64,000 nucleotides of DNA. Origin: Cellulomonas carbonis (GTDB taxonomy: Bacteria; Actinomycetota; Actinomycetes; Actinomycetales; Cellulomonadaceae). This document shows positions 1 through 7,222 of this stretch, piece by piece (position 1 is the stretch's first letter; each line of letters begins with the position of its first letter). Location: contig NZ_BMEB01000006.1 in NCBI RefSeq assembly GCF_014636275.1, positions 1 through 64,000 on the forward strand, read 5' to 3'. The position numbers were made by a program, and so were the translations under genes. The notes beneath the pieces were generated by a model. The model worked only from the letters and a program-made list of their open reading frames with translations, did not search any database and was not told the origin of the DNA.

Positions 1-95
1 CCTGGCACACCGTCACCGGCACCGCCACCACCACCAGCACCCCCACCACCCTCACCGCCGAAGAAGCCCCCACCCGCCTCGTCGCCGACCGCTGA
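1..95 (+). CDS. C-terminal end of an unidentified gene (cut by window edge)
   Basis: The frame starting at base 3 stays open and ends at a TGA at 93-95. It gives about 30 residues rich in Thr and Pro that finish with EEAPTRLVADR. Codon third positions are almost all G or C, as in the real genes nearby. There is no start in the window and no recognisable motif, so the function is unknown. It could also be a chance open frame in repetitive ACC-rich DNA. Confidence 0.35.
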   Translation, partial: WHTVTGTATTTSTPTTLTAEEAPTRLVADR

Positions 96-103
96 CCCTG
101 ATC

Positions 104-145
104 GACCACCGACCACCGACCACCGACGACCGACCACCGACGACG
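104..145. repeat. Six tandem 7-bp units (GACCACC-like)
   Basis: Six consecutive 7-bp units begin at 104, 111, 118, 125, 132 and 139. Units 1, 2, 3 and 5 read GACCACC; units 4 and 6 differ by one or two bases. The array follows the stop of the partial gene and precedes the padR promoter region. A 7-bp period is not codon-compatible, which fits a non-coding tract. Confidence 0.7.
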
Positions 146-222
146 GGCGCATGGGGAACCGACGGACCAGTGCCCCTGCTGCTGACGTGCCGCTTCCCCG
201 CACGCGCCCCCTTGCGCGCGTA

Positions 223-235
223 TATCTGCCAGATA
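223..235. promoter_or_regulatory. Palindromic operator before padR
   Basis: TATCTG-C-CAGATA is a perfect 6+6 inverted repeat with one central base. It lies in an AT-rich island inside otherwise GC-rich DNA, 12 bases before the padR start. PadR-family repressors commonly bind such palindromes over their own promoter, so autoregulation is the simplest reading. Binding itself is inferred. Confidence 0.6.
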
Positions 236-247
236 CATGCTGTCGTC

Positions 248-787
248 ATGGCGAAAGAGGCGACGACCCGGTACGCCGTCCTGGGGATGCTCACGCTCGA
301 GCCCATGACCGGGTACGGGCTGCGTGAGGCGATCGCGCGGACCATCGGGCACTTCTGGCACGAGAGCTTCGGCCAGCTGTACCCGACCCTGCGCGCGCTC
401 GAGGCCGAGGGGCTCGTCCGCACGCACCCGCTCGGGCCACGCAGCCGCGAGCACCGGATCACCGACCGCGGTCGGGACGAGCTGCGCAGATGGCTCGGCA
501 CGCCGCCGTCGTCGTCGGCGGCGCACCGCAGCGAGCTCCTGCTCAAGGTCTTCTTCGCACGGCACGCCGAGCCGGGCGCCGTCGCGGGGCTCGTCCGCGC
601 GCACCGCGACACCCTCGTCGCGGCGCGCGAGCGGTACGGCGGTCTCGAGCAGGAGATCGCCGCGGACCAGTCACCGGACCGCCCCCACTGGCTCGCGACC
701 GTGCGGCACGGCATCGCGATGGTCGACGCGGGGATCGCGTGGTCCGAGGAGACCCTGCGCACGCTGACCGACGAGGACTCCCGGTGA
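248..787 (+). CDS. PadR-family transcriptional regulator
   Basis: A 179-residue protein with the PadR winged-helix layout. The N-terminal part (about residues 8-80) has the typical run RYAVLGMLTLEPMTGYGLRE, the recognition-helix segment SFGQLYPTLRALEAEGLVRT and a wing ending near RITDRGRDELRRWL. The C-terminal half (about 95-175) is a helical dimerisation domain of the longer PadR type (PadR-s2-like). The ATG at 248 starts the conserved domain directly; upstream in-frame sequence reads through the promoter. A palindrome lies just upstream, and the stop overlaps the next start by 4 bases, so the two genes form a small operon. The ligand is unknown; related regulators sense phenolics or control exporters. 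Confidence 0.92.
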   Translation: MAKEATTRYAVLGMLTLEPMTGYGLREAIARTIGHFWHESFGQLYPTLRALEAEGLVRTHPLGPRSREHRITDRGRDELRRWLGTPPSSSAAHRSELLLKVFFARHAEPGAVAGLVRAHRDTLVAARERYGGLEQEIAADQSPDRPHWLATVRHGIAMVDAGIAWSEETLRTLTDEDSR

Positions 788-1077
788 GCGCGGACGTCGC
801 CGACCGGCACGCGCTGCGACGGCGTCGGCTCGGCGCCGCGGGTGCCGTGGTCGCCAGCGGGGCGGCCGCGCTGTGGACCGTCGTCGTCCCCGAGCGGGCC
901 GAGACGGCGACGGGCCTGCGGGAGGTCGCGATCCGCTACGGGCACCCGGTGTGCTGGGGACTGCTGGCCGTCGTCGGGCTCCTCGTGGCGCTCGACGCGC
1001 CCAAGCGGGTGCGTGATGCCGTCGCCTACGCGGCGGGTGCGTCGTACGCGGCGTTCCTCCTCGCACTCGTCACCTGA
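784..1077 (+). CDS. Small membrane protein co-transcribed with padR
   Basis: About 97 residues, starting at a GTG whose last bases form the padR stop (GTGA overlap), so translation is probably coupled. Three hydrophobic stretches are visible: LGAAGAVVASGAAALWTVVV, HPVCWGLLAVVGLLVAL and AVAYAAGASYAAFLLALVT. That gives two or three membrane helices with short polar loops. I do not recognise a named family. Its place behind a PadR regulator suggests it is the regulated gene product, such as a small integral membrane or efflux-related protein, but that is inference only. Confidence 0.75.
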   Translation: MSADVADRHALRRRRLGAAGAVVASGAAALWTVVVPERAETATGLREVAIRYGHPVCWGLLAVVGLLVALDAPKRVRDAVAYAAGASYAAFLLALVT

Positions 1078-1117
1078 GACCACCGGCCCCCGACGCGATC
1101 CGCCCGGCCCCGCGGGC

Positions 1118-1123
1118 TACCCT
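1118..1123 (+). promoter_or_regulatory. -10 hexamer for leaderless maf
   Basis: TACCCT fits TANNNT and sits six bases before the GTG at 1130, the spacing expected when transcription begins on the start codon. No Shine-Dalgarno sequence precedes the GTG. Confidence 0.5.
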
Positions 1124-1129
1124 GCGCCG

Positions 1130-1786
1130 GTGACCGCTCTCCTGCTCGCCTCCGCCTCGCCCGCACGGCTCGCCACGCTCCGCTCGGCCGGGATCGAGCC
1201 GAGCGTGCGCGTCTCGGGCGTCGACGAGGACGCCGTGCTGGCGGCCGCCGAGCAGCGGCACGGTGCGCTCGACCCGGTCGACGCGGTCCTCGTGCTCGCC
1301 CAGGCCAAGGCCGACGACGTCGCGACGGCGCTCCTCGACGAGCCGGACGGGTCGGCGGCGGCGCTGCCGGACGACCTGCTCGTGCTCGGCTGCGACTCGT
1401 TGCTCGACCTCGACGGCCAGGCGCTCGGCAAGCCGCGCGACGCCGACGACGCCGTGGAGCGGTGGCGCCGCATGCGCGGACGCTCCGGCCTGCTCCACAC
1501 GGGCCACTGGCTCGTCGACCTGCGCGCCGACCGCCCCGCGGCCACCCTCGGGGCGACGTCGACGACCGTCGTGCACTTCGCGGACGTGACCGACGCCGAG
1601 ATCGCGGCGTACGTCGCCACGGGTGAGCCGCTCGCCGTCGCGGGCGCGTTCACGGTCGACGGGCGGGGCGGACCGTTCGTCCGCGGGATCGAGGGCGACC
1701 ACCACGGCGTCGTCGGCCTCAGCCTGCCGGTGCTGCGCGACCTGCTCCGTCAGGTCGACGTGAGCATCACCGACCTGTGGGCCTGA
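1130..1786 (+). CDS. maf: Maf-family nucleotide pyrophosphatase
   Basis: A 218-residue Maf/HAM1-like hydrolase. It removes pyrophosphate from non-canonical or modified nucleoside triphosphates to protect nucleic acids; the family is also linked to septum inhibition. Visible family signatures are LLASASPARLATLRSAG at the N-terminus (phosphate-binding S/R residues), the catalytic-base region VLGCDSLLDLDG, GKPRDADDA, TGHWLVDL, and the C-terminal GAFTVDGRGG followed by GIEGDHHGVVGL. The length fits the family. The GTG at 1130 is chosen because the conserved N-terminus begins there and a -10 hexamer sits six bases before it. It precedes accA3, an arrangement common in actinobacteria. Confidence 0.93.
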   Translation: MTALLLASASPARLATLRSAGIEPSVRVSGVDEDAVLAAAEQRHGALDPVDAVLVLAQAKADDVATALLDEPDGSAAALPDDLLVLGCDSLLDLDGQALGKPRDADDAVERWRRMRGRSGLLHTGHWLVDLRADRPAATLGATSTTVVHFADVTDAEIAAYVATGEPLAVAGAFTVDGRGGPFVRGIEGDHHGVVGLSLPVLRDLLRQVDVSITDLWA

Positions 1787-1928
1787 GCGACCCGAGCGCC
1801 CACCCCGGGGGGCCGAGGCGCCGCGCGGCCCTCATCGATCCCGACAAACGCCCTCGGGCGCGTTGTGCGATCCCCACAGTCTTGGCGCGGCTCGGGTGCG
1901 GCGGGTGAACGGTGCGGGTGGCTGACGT

Positions 1929-1934
1929 TACGGT
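1929..1934 (+). promoter_or_regulatory. -10 hexamer for leaderless accA3
   Basis: TACGGT (TANNNT) lies five bases before the GTG at 1940, and no ribosome-binding site is present. This suggests a leaderless message. The 153-bp gap after maf shows no clear terminator. Confidence 0.45.
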
Positions 1935-1939
1935 GAGCC

Positions 1940-3751
1940 GTGCCCGACATCCACAAGGTCCTCATCGCCAACCGCGGTGAGATCGCGGTCCGCATCACCC
2001 GGGCCTGCGCGGACGCCCGCATCGGCAGCGTCGCCGTCTACGCCGACCCCGACCGTGAGGCCCTCCACGTGCGCCTCGCCGACGAGGCGTTCGCGCTCGG
2101 CGGCTCGCGCGCCGCCGAGACCTACCTCGACATCGGCAAGCTGCTCGACGTCGCGCGCCGCAGCGGGGCTGACGCCGTCCACCCCGGCTACGGGTTCCTC
2201 GCCGAGAACGCCGACTTCGCGCGCGCCGTCATCGGCGAGGGCCTCACCTGGATCGGCCCGCCGCCCGGCGCGATCGAGGCGCTCGGGGACAAGGTCAGCG
2301 CGCGGCACATCGCCCAGCGCGCGGGCGCGCCGCTCGTCGCGGGCACACCCGACCCCGTGACCGACGTCGCCGAGGTCCACGCGTTCGCCGCCGAGCACGG
2401 CCTGCCCATCGCCATCAAGGCCGCCTTCGGCGGCGGCGGGCGCGGCCTCAAGGTCGCCCGCACCGCCGACGAGATCACCGAGCAGTACGAGTCCGCGGTG
2501 CGCGAGGCCACCGCGGCGTTCGGCCGCGGCGAGTGCTTCGTCGAGCGCTACCTCGACGCTCCGCGGCACGTCGAGACCCAGTGCCTCGCGGACGAGCACG
2601 GCACCGTCGTCGTCGTCTCGACGCGCGACTGCTCGCTGCAGCGGCGGCACCAGAAGCTCGTCGAGGAGGCGCCCGCGCCGTTCCTCACCGACGCGCAGGA
2701 GCGCACGCTCCTGGAGTCGTCGGTCGCGATCCTGCGCGAGGCCGGCTACGTCGGCGCGGGGACCTGCGAGTTCCTCGTGGGCCGCGACGGCACCGTCTCC
2801 TTCCTCGAGGTCAACACGCGCCTGCAGGTCGAGCACCCCGTGACCGAGGAGGTCACGGGCGTCGACCTCGTGCGCGAGCAGCTGCGCGTCGCGGCCGGCG
2901 AGCCGCTCGGCTACACGTCCCTCCCGGTGCGCGGCCACTCGATCGAGTTCCGCATCAACGGCGAGGACCCCGCCGCGGGCTTCCTGCCCGCCCCGGGCCG
3001 CATCTCGCGCCTGCGCATGCCCGCAGGTCCGGGCGTCCGCGTCGACAGCGGCGTCGTCGAGGGCGACACCGTGTCCGGCGCGTTCGACTCGATGATCGCC
3101 AAGCTGATCGTCACGGGCGCGACCCGCGCCCAGGCCGTGGAGCGGGCCCGCCGCGCGCTCGCGGAGCTCGAGGTCGAGGGCATCCCCACGGTGGTCCCGT
3201 TCCACCGCGCCGTGCTCGACTCGACGGACTTCGTGCCCACGGACCCCACCGAGCCGTTCCGCGTCCACACGCGCTGGATCGAGACCGAGTTCGCCGACCG
3301 GCTCGCCGACCTGCGCCCCGGCACGCCCGCGGTGCCGGCGGCCGAGGAGGACGAGTCCGCGACCGAGCGCGTCGTCGTCGAGGTGGGCGGCAAGCGCATC
3401 GAGGTCGTCCTCCCCGCCGGGCTCGGCGGGCTGGGCGGCGGTGCCCGCGGCCGGGTCGCGGGCCGCGGGGCACGGCCTCGCCGGGCCGGCGGCACGCGCG
3501 CGGGGGCGCCGACGACGAACGGCGCGTCCCTGACGTCGCCCATGCAGGGCACGATCGTCAAGGTCGCGGTCGAGGACGGCGCCGCCGTCGCGCAGGGCGA
3601 CCTCGTCGTCGTGCTCGAGGCGATGAAGATGGAGCAGCCGCTCGTGGCGCACCGCGGCGGCGTGGTCCGCAGCCTCTCCGCCGCCGTCGGGACGAGCGTC
3701 AGCGCAGGGACCGCGATCTGCGAGATCGTCGACGCGGACGACGCCGGATGA
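1940..3751 (+). CDS. accA3: Acyl-CoA carboxylase alpha subunit (biotin carboxylase + BCCP)
   Basis: A 603-residue biotinylated subunit shared by acetyl-/propionyl-CoA carboxylases. It carboxylates biotin with ATP and bicarbonate for malonyl-CoA and methylmalonyl-CoA supply. The biotin carboxylase part (about 1-450) starts [14 protein letters not shown], has the ATP-grasp glycine loop [14 protein letters not shown] and the catalytic [18 protein letters not shown] segment. The C-terminal BCCP lobe (about 530-600) carries the biotin-lysine motif EAMKMEQP. A Gly/Arg-rich linker (about residues 490-520) joins them. No carboxyltransferase beta gene lies nearby, so the partner must be elsewhere. The ATGA overlap couples it to the Nudix gene. 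Confidence 0.95.
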   Translation: MPDIHKVLIANRGEIAVRITRACADARIGSVAVYADPDREALHVRLADEAFALGGSRAAETYLDIGKLLDVARRSGADAVHPGYGFLAENADFARAVIGEGLTWIGPPPGAIEALGDKVSARHIAQRAGAPLVAGTPDPVTDVAEVHAFAAEHGLPIAIKAAFGGGGRGLKVARTADEITEQYESAVREATAAFGRGECFVERYLDAPRHVETQCLADEHGTVVVVSTRDCSLQRRHQKLVEEAPAPFLTDAQERTLLESSVAILREAGYVGAGTCEFLVGRDGTVSFLEVNTRLQVEHPVTEEVTGVDLVREQLRVAAGEPLGYTSLPVRGHSIEFRINGEDPAAGFLPAPGRISRLRMPAGPGVRVDSGVVEGDTVSGAFDSMIAKLIVTGATRAQAVERARRALAELEVEGIPTVVPFHRAVLDSTDFVPTDPTEPFRVHTRWIETEFADRLADLRPGTPAVPAAEEDESATERVVVEVGGKRIEVVLPAGLGGLGGGARGRVAGRGARPRRAGGTRAGAPTTNGASLTSPMQGTIVKVAVEDGAAVAQGDLVVVLEAMKMEQPLVAHRGGVVRSLSAAVGTSVSAGTAICEIVDADDAG

Positions 3752-4236
3752 CGACCCGGCCGACCGGGCTGCACCGTCAGCCCGGGGACGGCTGGGTCGA
3801 GTGCCCGTGCGGCTCGCGGCACTGGGGGCTGCACGGCGCGGCGGGGCTCCTGCTCGCCCGCACCGACGCGTCGGGTCGCGCGACGCACGTCGTGCTCCAG
3901 CACCGGGCGGTCTGGAGCGACCACGGTGGCACGTGGGGCGTGCCCGGCGGCGCACTGGCCCCGGGCGAGGACCCGCTGACCGGCGCCGTCCGTGAGGCGG
4001 CCGAGGAGGCCGGCATCGACCCGGGTGCGGTCGCGGCGGTCGCCGAGCACGTGCTCGACCACGGCGCGTGGCGCTACACGACCGTGGTCGCCCGCGCGAC
4101 CGCCGCGCACGACCCCCGGGCGACCGACCCGGAGAGCCTCGAGGTGCGCTGGGTCGGCGTCGACGACGTCGCGGGGCTCCAGCTCCTCCCCGCGTTCGCC
4201 ACCGCGTGGCCCCACCTGCGGACCCTCCTGCCGTGA
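3748..4236 (+). CDS. Nudix hydrolase
   Basis: A 162-residue protein with a complete Nudix box, [20 protein letters not shown] followed by EAG (G-x5-E-x7-RE-x-x-EE-x-G). It therefore probably hydrolyses a nucleoside diphosphate linked to another moiety and binds Mg2+ through the REAAEE glutamates. The N-terminus has two cysteines ([11 protein letters not shown]) seen in many actinobacterial Nudix proteins of the MutT-like group. The ATG overlaps the accA3 stop (ATGA) and its own stop overlaps the next start (GTGA), so the three genes are transcribed together. The substrate cannot be told from sequence; house-cleaning of oxidised nucleotides is one possibility. Confidence 0.9.
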   Translation: MTTRPTGLHRQPGDGWVECPCGSRHWGLHGAAGLLLARTDASGRATHVVLQHRAVWSDHGGTWGVPGGALAPGEDPLTGAVREAAEEAGIDPGAVAAVAEHVLDHGAWRYTTVVARATAAHDPRATDPESLEVRWVGVDDVAGLQLLPAFATAWPHLRTLLP

Positions 4237-6428
4237 GGCACCCGCTCGGGCTGCTCGTCGTCGTCCTGACGGCGGCCACGCTCGAGCTCGTGCGGGCGAG
4301 CGGGCCGCTGCTCGACCTCGCGTTCGCGCAGGGCGTCGTGACCGCGGCCGGTGCGGCCCTCGCGACATACGCCCTGCCCGGACCTGCCGCCGTCGGCCTG
4401 CTCGTCGCGACCCGCCGGACGCCACGCGGTGCACGAGCAGCGGGGGCAGCGGGGGCAGCGGGGGAAGCGGGGGCTGCCCGGACGGCGGGGGCTGTTCGGA
4501 CGGCGAGGGCTGTTCGGACGGCGAGGGCTGTTCGGACGGCGAGGGCTGTTCGGACGGCGGGGGCTGCCCGGACGGCGCGGGCTGCCGCGACGGGGGCGGT
4601 CGTCGTCGCGTGCCTGCGCGTCGCGCTCCCCCCGCTCGACGGCGGCGCCCGCTTCGTCGTCGGCCTCGCCGCGGTAGCGCTGGCGATCGCCGCGACGACC
4701 CTCGCGGTCTCGGCCCTCGCCGCCCGCGCGGGTGGCGACGGGGCCGCGCGGTGCGTCGCCGTCGGGCTGGCGCTCGCGGTGGCGCTCCAGCTCGCGCTCG
4801 GCACGTGGGACGCCGTCTGGCGCACCGACGTGGTGGGTTGGACGGTCACCGTCGCGATCGCGGCCGCGCTCGTCGGCGCGGCCCTGCGGGCGCTCCGCGG
4901 CCCGGCCGCCGACCCCGGCGACGGTGGTCGCGTGATGGGTGGCGGCGGTGCCACGGGTGCCACGGGTGCCACCGGTGCCACGGGTGCCACCGGTGCCGCC
5001 GGCGTGGCCGCGCTCGGCCCCGTTCTCGCACTGTCCGCCGCGGTCCTCGCGAACCCGGGCTACGTCGCTTCCCAGACCGGGGTCCCGCCTGCACCGGCAG
5101 GCGCCGTGGTGGTGGTCGGCCTGCTCGCCGCCGCCCCGCTCACGCGACGGCTCGGTGGACGACGTGCCGCCGCGGTCGACGCCGTCGGGGTCGCGGCGGC
5201 ACTCGCCCTGGTGGTGCTCTCCCCCGCCCCCGGCCTGGTCGCGGCCGTGCCCGTGGTGACGGTGCTCGCGGTCCGCTCGCTCGCCCGGGGCGTACGGCCC
5301 GCCGCCCGGCCCGGAGGGACCGCTCGCACGGCCGCCGCCGCGAGCGCGGTCGGGATGGGCACGATCGTCCCGCTCCTCGTCTACCAGCTCGACTACGACG
5401 TCCCGCTGGGGGTGCCGAACGGGCTGGTGCTCGTCGCCACGGCGGTGGTCCTGGGCATCGCCGGTGTCGTCGCCGCCCGCAGGCGCACCGACGCCGCGCG
5501 CGAGGCGAGGGCCGAGTCGGCGGAGACGCCCGGCCCGACCCCGCAGGTCCCCGCCGTGACCCAGCACGTCCTCGCCGGGCCGCGCGCGACCTCGAGCGTC
5601 CTCGCCGGACCCCGCCGGACCTCGCGCCTCCTCGCCGTGCGCCGCGCGACCCCGCAGGTCGTCCTCGCGGTCGTCGTCGTCCTCACGACCGTGGGTGTGG
5701 TGCGCGTGGCCGCCGACCGCCCCGGAGCCGCCTCGCCCTCCGGGCCGCCGACGGTCCTGTCGTGGAACCTGCACTACGGCGTCAGTCCCGCGGGGCGCGT
5801 CGAGCTCGAGCAGGTCGCGCGGACCGTCGAGCAGACCGGCGCGTGCGTCGTGCTGCTCCAGGAGGTCTCGCGCGGCTGGGTGATGGGCGGCGGTGCCGAC
5901 ATGGCGACGTGGCTCGCCCACCGGCTCGACATGCACGTCGCGTTCGCGCCCGCGGCCGACCGTCAGTTCGGCAACGCCGTGCTCGCGTGCGCACCGCTGG
6001 ACGACGTCGTCGTGCACGAGCTGCCGTTCGGTCAGGGACCCCAGCGCAGGTCGGCGCTGTCCGCGACCGTCGAGCTCGACGACGGGCCGCGCCGTTTCAC
6101 CACGGTCCACCTCCAGCACCGCGAGTCCGCGACCCCGACGAGGCTCGAACAGCTCGACGTGCTGCTCCGCGCCGACGACCTCGGCGTGCTCGCGGGCGAC
6201 CTCAACGCCGAGCCGGGCTGGCCCGAGCTCGAGCGCCTCGCCGGAGCCGGGTTCGTCAGCGCGCAGGACGCCGTCGGCGACCCGTCCGCGCTCACGAGCC
6301 CGAGCGTCGACCCGCAGCACCGCATCGACTGGGTGCTCGGCCCCGCGTGGGGTCCCGGTGACCGGCTCGAGGTGCTGCCCCTGACGTGGTCGGACCACCG
6401 GCCGCTGCTGCTCACGCCCGGGCGCTGA
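4233..6428 (+). CDS. Multi-spanning membrane protein with C-terminal endonuclease/exonuclease/phosphatase domain
   Basis: About 731 residues. The first two thirds hold many hydrophobic segments (roughly ten helices between residues 3 and 500), for example LGLLVVVLTAATLELV and TPQVVLAVVVVLTTVGVVRV. From about residue 505 an EEP-fold domain begins with VLSWNLHYGVS, then CVVLLQEVSRG (metal-binding Glu), TVHLQHRES, VLAGDLNAEPG (catalytic Asp/Asn) and a final WSDHRPLLL (catalytic His). It likely places a phosphodiesterase or phosphatase at the membrane; substrate unknown. Two loops are built from DNA tandem repeats (4471-4596, 4947-5000) that keep the frame. The GTG start overlaps the Nudix stop. 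Confidence 0.85.
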   Translation: MRHPLGLLVVVLTAATLELVRASGPLLDLAFAQGVVTAAGAALATYALPGPAAVGLLVATRRTPRGARAAGAAGAAGEAGAARTAGAVRTARAVRTARAVRTARAVRTAGAARTARAAATGAVVVACLRVALPPLDGGARFVVGLAAVALAIAATTLAVSALAARAGGDGAARCVAVGLALAVALQLALGTWDAVWRTDVVGWTVTVAIAAALVGAALRALRGPAADPGDGGRVMGGGGATGATGATGATGATGAAGVAALGPVLALSAAVLANPGYVASQTGVPPAPAGAVVVVGLLAAAPLTRRLGGRRAAAVDAVGVAAALALVVLSPAPGLVAAVPVVTVLAVRSLARGVRPAARPGGTARTAAAASAVGMGTIVPLLVYQLDYDVPLGVPNGLVLVATAVVLGIAGVVAARRRTDAAREARAESAETPGPTPQVPAVTQHVLAGPRATSSVLAGPRRTSRLLAVRRATPQVVLAVVVVLTTVGVVRVAADRPGAASPSGPPTVLSWNLHYGVSPAGRVELEQVARTVEQTGACVVLLQEVSRGWVMGGGADMATWLAHRLDMHVAFAPAADRQFGNAVLACAPLDDVVVHELPFGQGPQRRSALSATVELDDGPRRFTTVHLQHRESATPTRLEQLDVLLRADDLGVLAGDLNAEPGWPELERLAGAGFVSAQDAVGDPSALTSPSVDPQHRIDWVLGPAWGPGDRLEVLPLTWSDHRPLLLTPGR
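4471..4596 (+). repeat. Seven in-frame 18-bp tandem units inside the EEP membrane protein
   Basis: Units based on GGGCTGTTCGGACGGCGA start at 4471 and recur every 18 bp. Three central copies are identical and the outer ones diverge. A run of 9-bp GCAGCGGGG-like units precedes them. The array encodes repeated AVRTAR hexapeptides, a strongly basic loop. Because 18 is a multiple of three, copy-number change would alter only loop length. Confidence 0.9.
4947..5000 (+). repeat. Six in-frame 9-bp tandem units (GGTGCCACG-like)
   Basis: Six 9-bp units from 4947 encode Gly-Ala-Thr repeats ending in Gly-Ala-Ala. They form a second variable loop between predicted membrane helices of the same protein. 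Confidence 0.85.
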
Positions 6429-6468
6429 CCGCCGGGCGCACCGCGGTCGTCCGGACGCGCGTCGCCGC

Positions 6469-7110
6469 TCAGCCCACCGCGAGGCTCTCCCCCGGCGCGA
6501 GACGGCGGTACTCGGCACCGCCGAGCGAGCCGACGATCCGGTCCGCGAGCCCTCGGCCCGCGTCGCTCAGCACCGCGTCGTGGATCGGCACGGCGGTCCG
6601 CGGCCCGACCGCGCGCACGAGGTCGACGGCGTCCGCGACCCGCAGCCACGGCCCGCCGACCGGGACCAGCAGCACGTCGACGCCCGGGTGCGCGGTGAAC
6701 GAGTCGCCCGGGTGCAGCACCGCGCCGCCGATCACGTAGGCCAGGTTCGTCGCCCGGGGCAGGTCGGGGTGCACGACCGCGTGCTCCCCACCCAGCGCCT
6801 CGACGGACGTGCCGGCCGCCCGCCACGCGTCGCCCGGCGCAGCGGCGTGGACGCGGTCCGCCGGGGCCTCCGCCGCGGTGAGGGCCTCCACGACGCTGCG
6901 CGGGCCCCACAGCTCGAGCGCGGGCCGGTCCGCGAGCGCCGCGACCACCCGGTCGACGGCGAGGTGGTCGGGGTGGTCGTGCGTGACGAGGACCGCGTCC
7001 GCCCCGGCGAGCGCATCCAGGTCGCTCCACCCTCCGGGGTCGACGACGATCGTGCCGCCGTCACCGGCGAGGCTGACGCACGCGTGGCCGTGCGAGGTGA
7101 GGGTCATCAT
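6469..7110 (-). CDS. MBL-fold metal-dependent hydrolase
   Basis: A 213-residue metallo-beta-lactamase-fold protein. The metal site THDHPDHL (HxHxDH) is at about residues 43-50; later ligands are the Asp in LHPGDSF and a His in AVPIHDAVLS. The short form, beginning LTSHGHACVSL, resembles the UlaG/YtnP-like group of small zinc hydrolases. The substrate is unknown. Two ATGs are adjacent (7110 and 7107), which does not change the protein materially. It converges on the EEP gene, with only 40 bp between stops, and is followed on its own strand by the lpdA-like gene after a 112-bp gap. Confidence 0.87.
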   Translation of the reverse strand: MMTLTSHGHACVSLAGDGGTIVVDPGGWSDLDALAGADAVLVTHDHPDHLAVDRVVAALADRPALELWGPRSVVEALTAAEAPADRVHAAAPGDAWRAAGTSVEALGGEHAVVHPDLPRATNLAYVIGGAVLHPGDSFTAHPGVDVLLVPVGGPWLRVADAVDLVRAVGPRTAVPIHDAVLSDAGRGLADRIVGSLGGAEYRRLAPGESLAVG

Positions 7111-7222
7111 GACCCCAGCATGCCGAGCCGCGCCGCGGCGGGCACCCCCGCGCTCGGCCGGGCGCGAGCGTGGCGGTCCGCGACGACGCGCGGGCCCGGA
7201 GCGGCGCGTCGGACCGCGGACG

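Noticed and set aside
1863..1880. TGTGC-GATCC-CCACA upstream of accA3 as a CRP-like site
   Set aside because: The half-sites are separated by five rather than six bases and only one half is close to consensus.
4440..4600. Tandem repeats as a CRISPR array
   Set aside because: Units are contiguous 18-bp copies without spacers, are in frame inside a gene, and no cas gene is nearby.
1928..4990. Very long minus-strand open frame opposite accA3, and many similar frames elsewhere
   Set aside because: They lie antisense to genes with clear domains, are made of Arg/Ala/Pro-rich sequence without motifs, and arise because stop codons are rare at this GC content.
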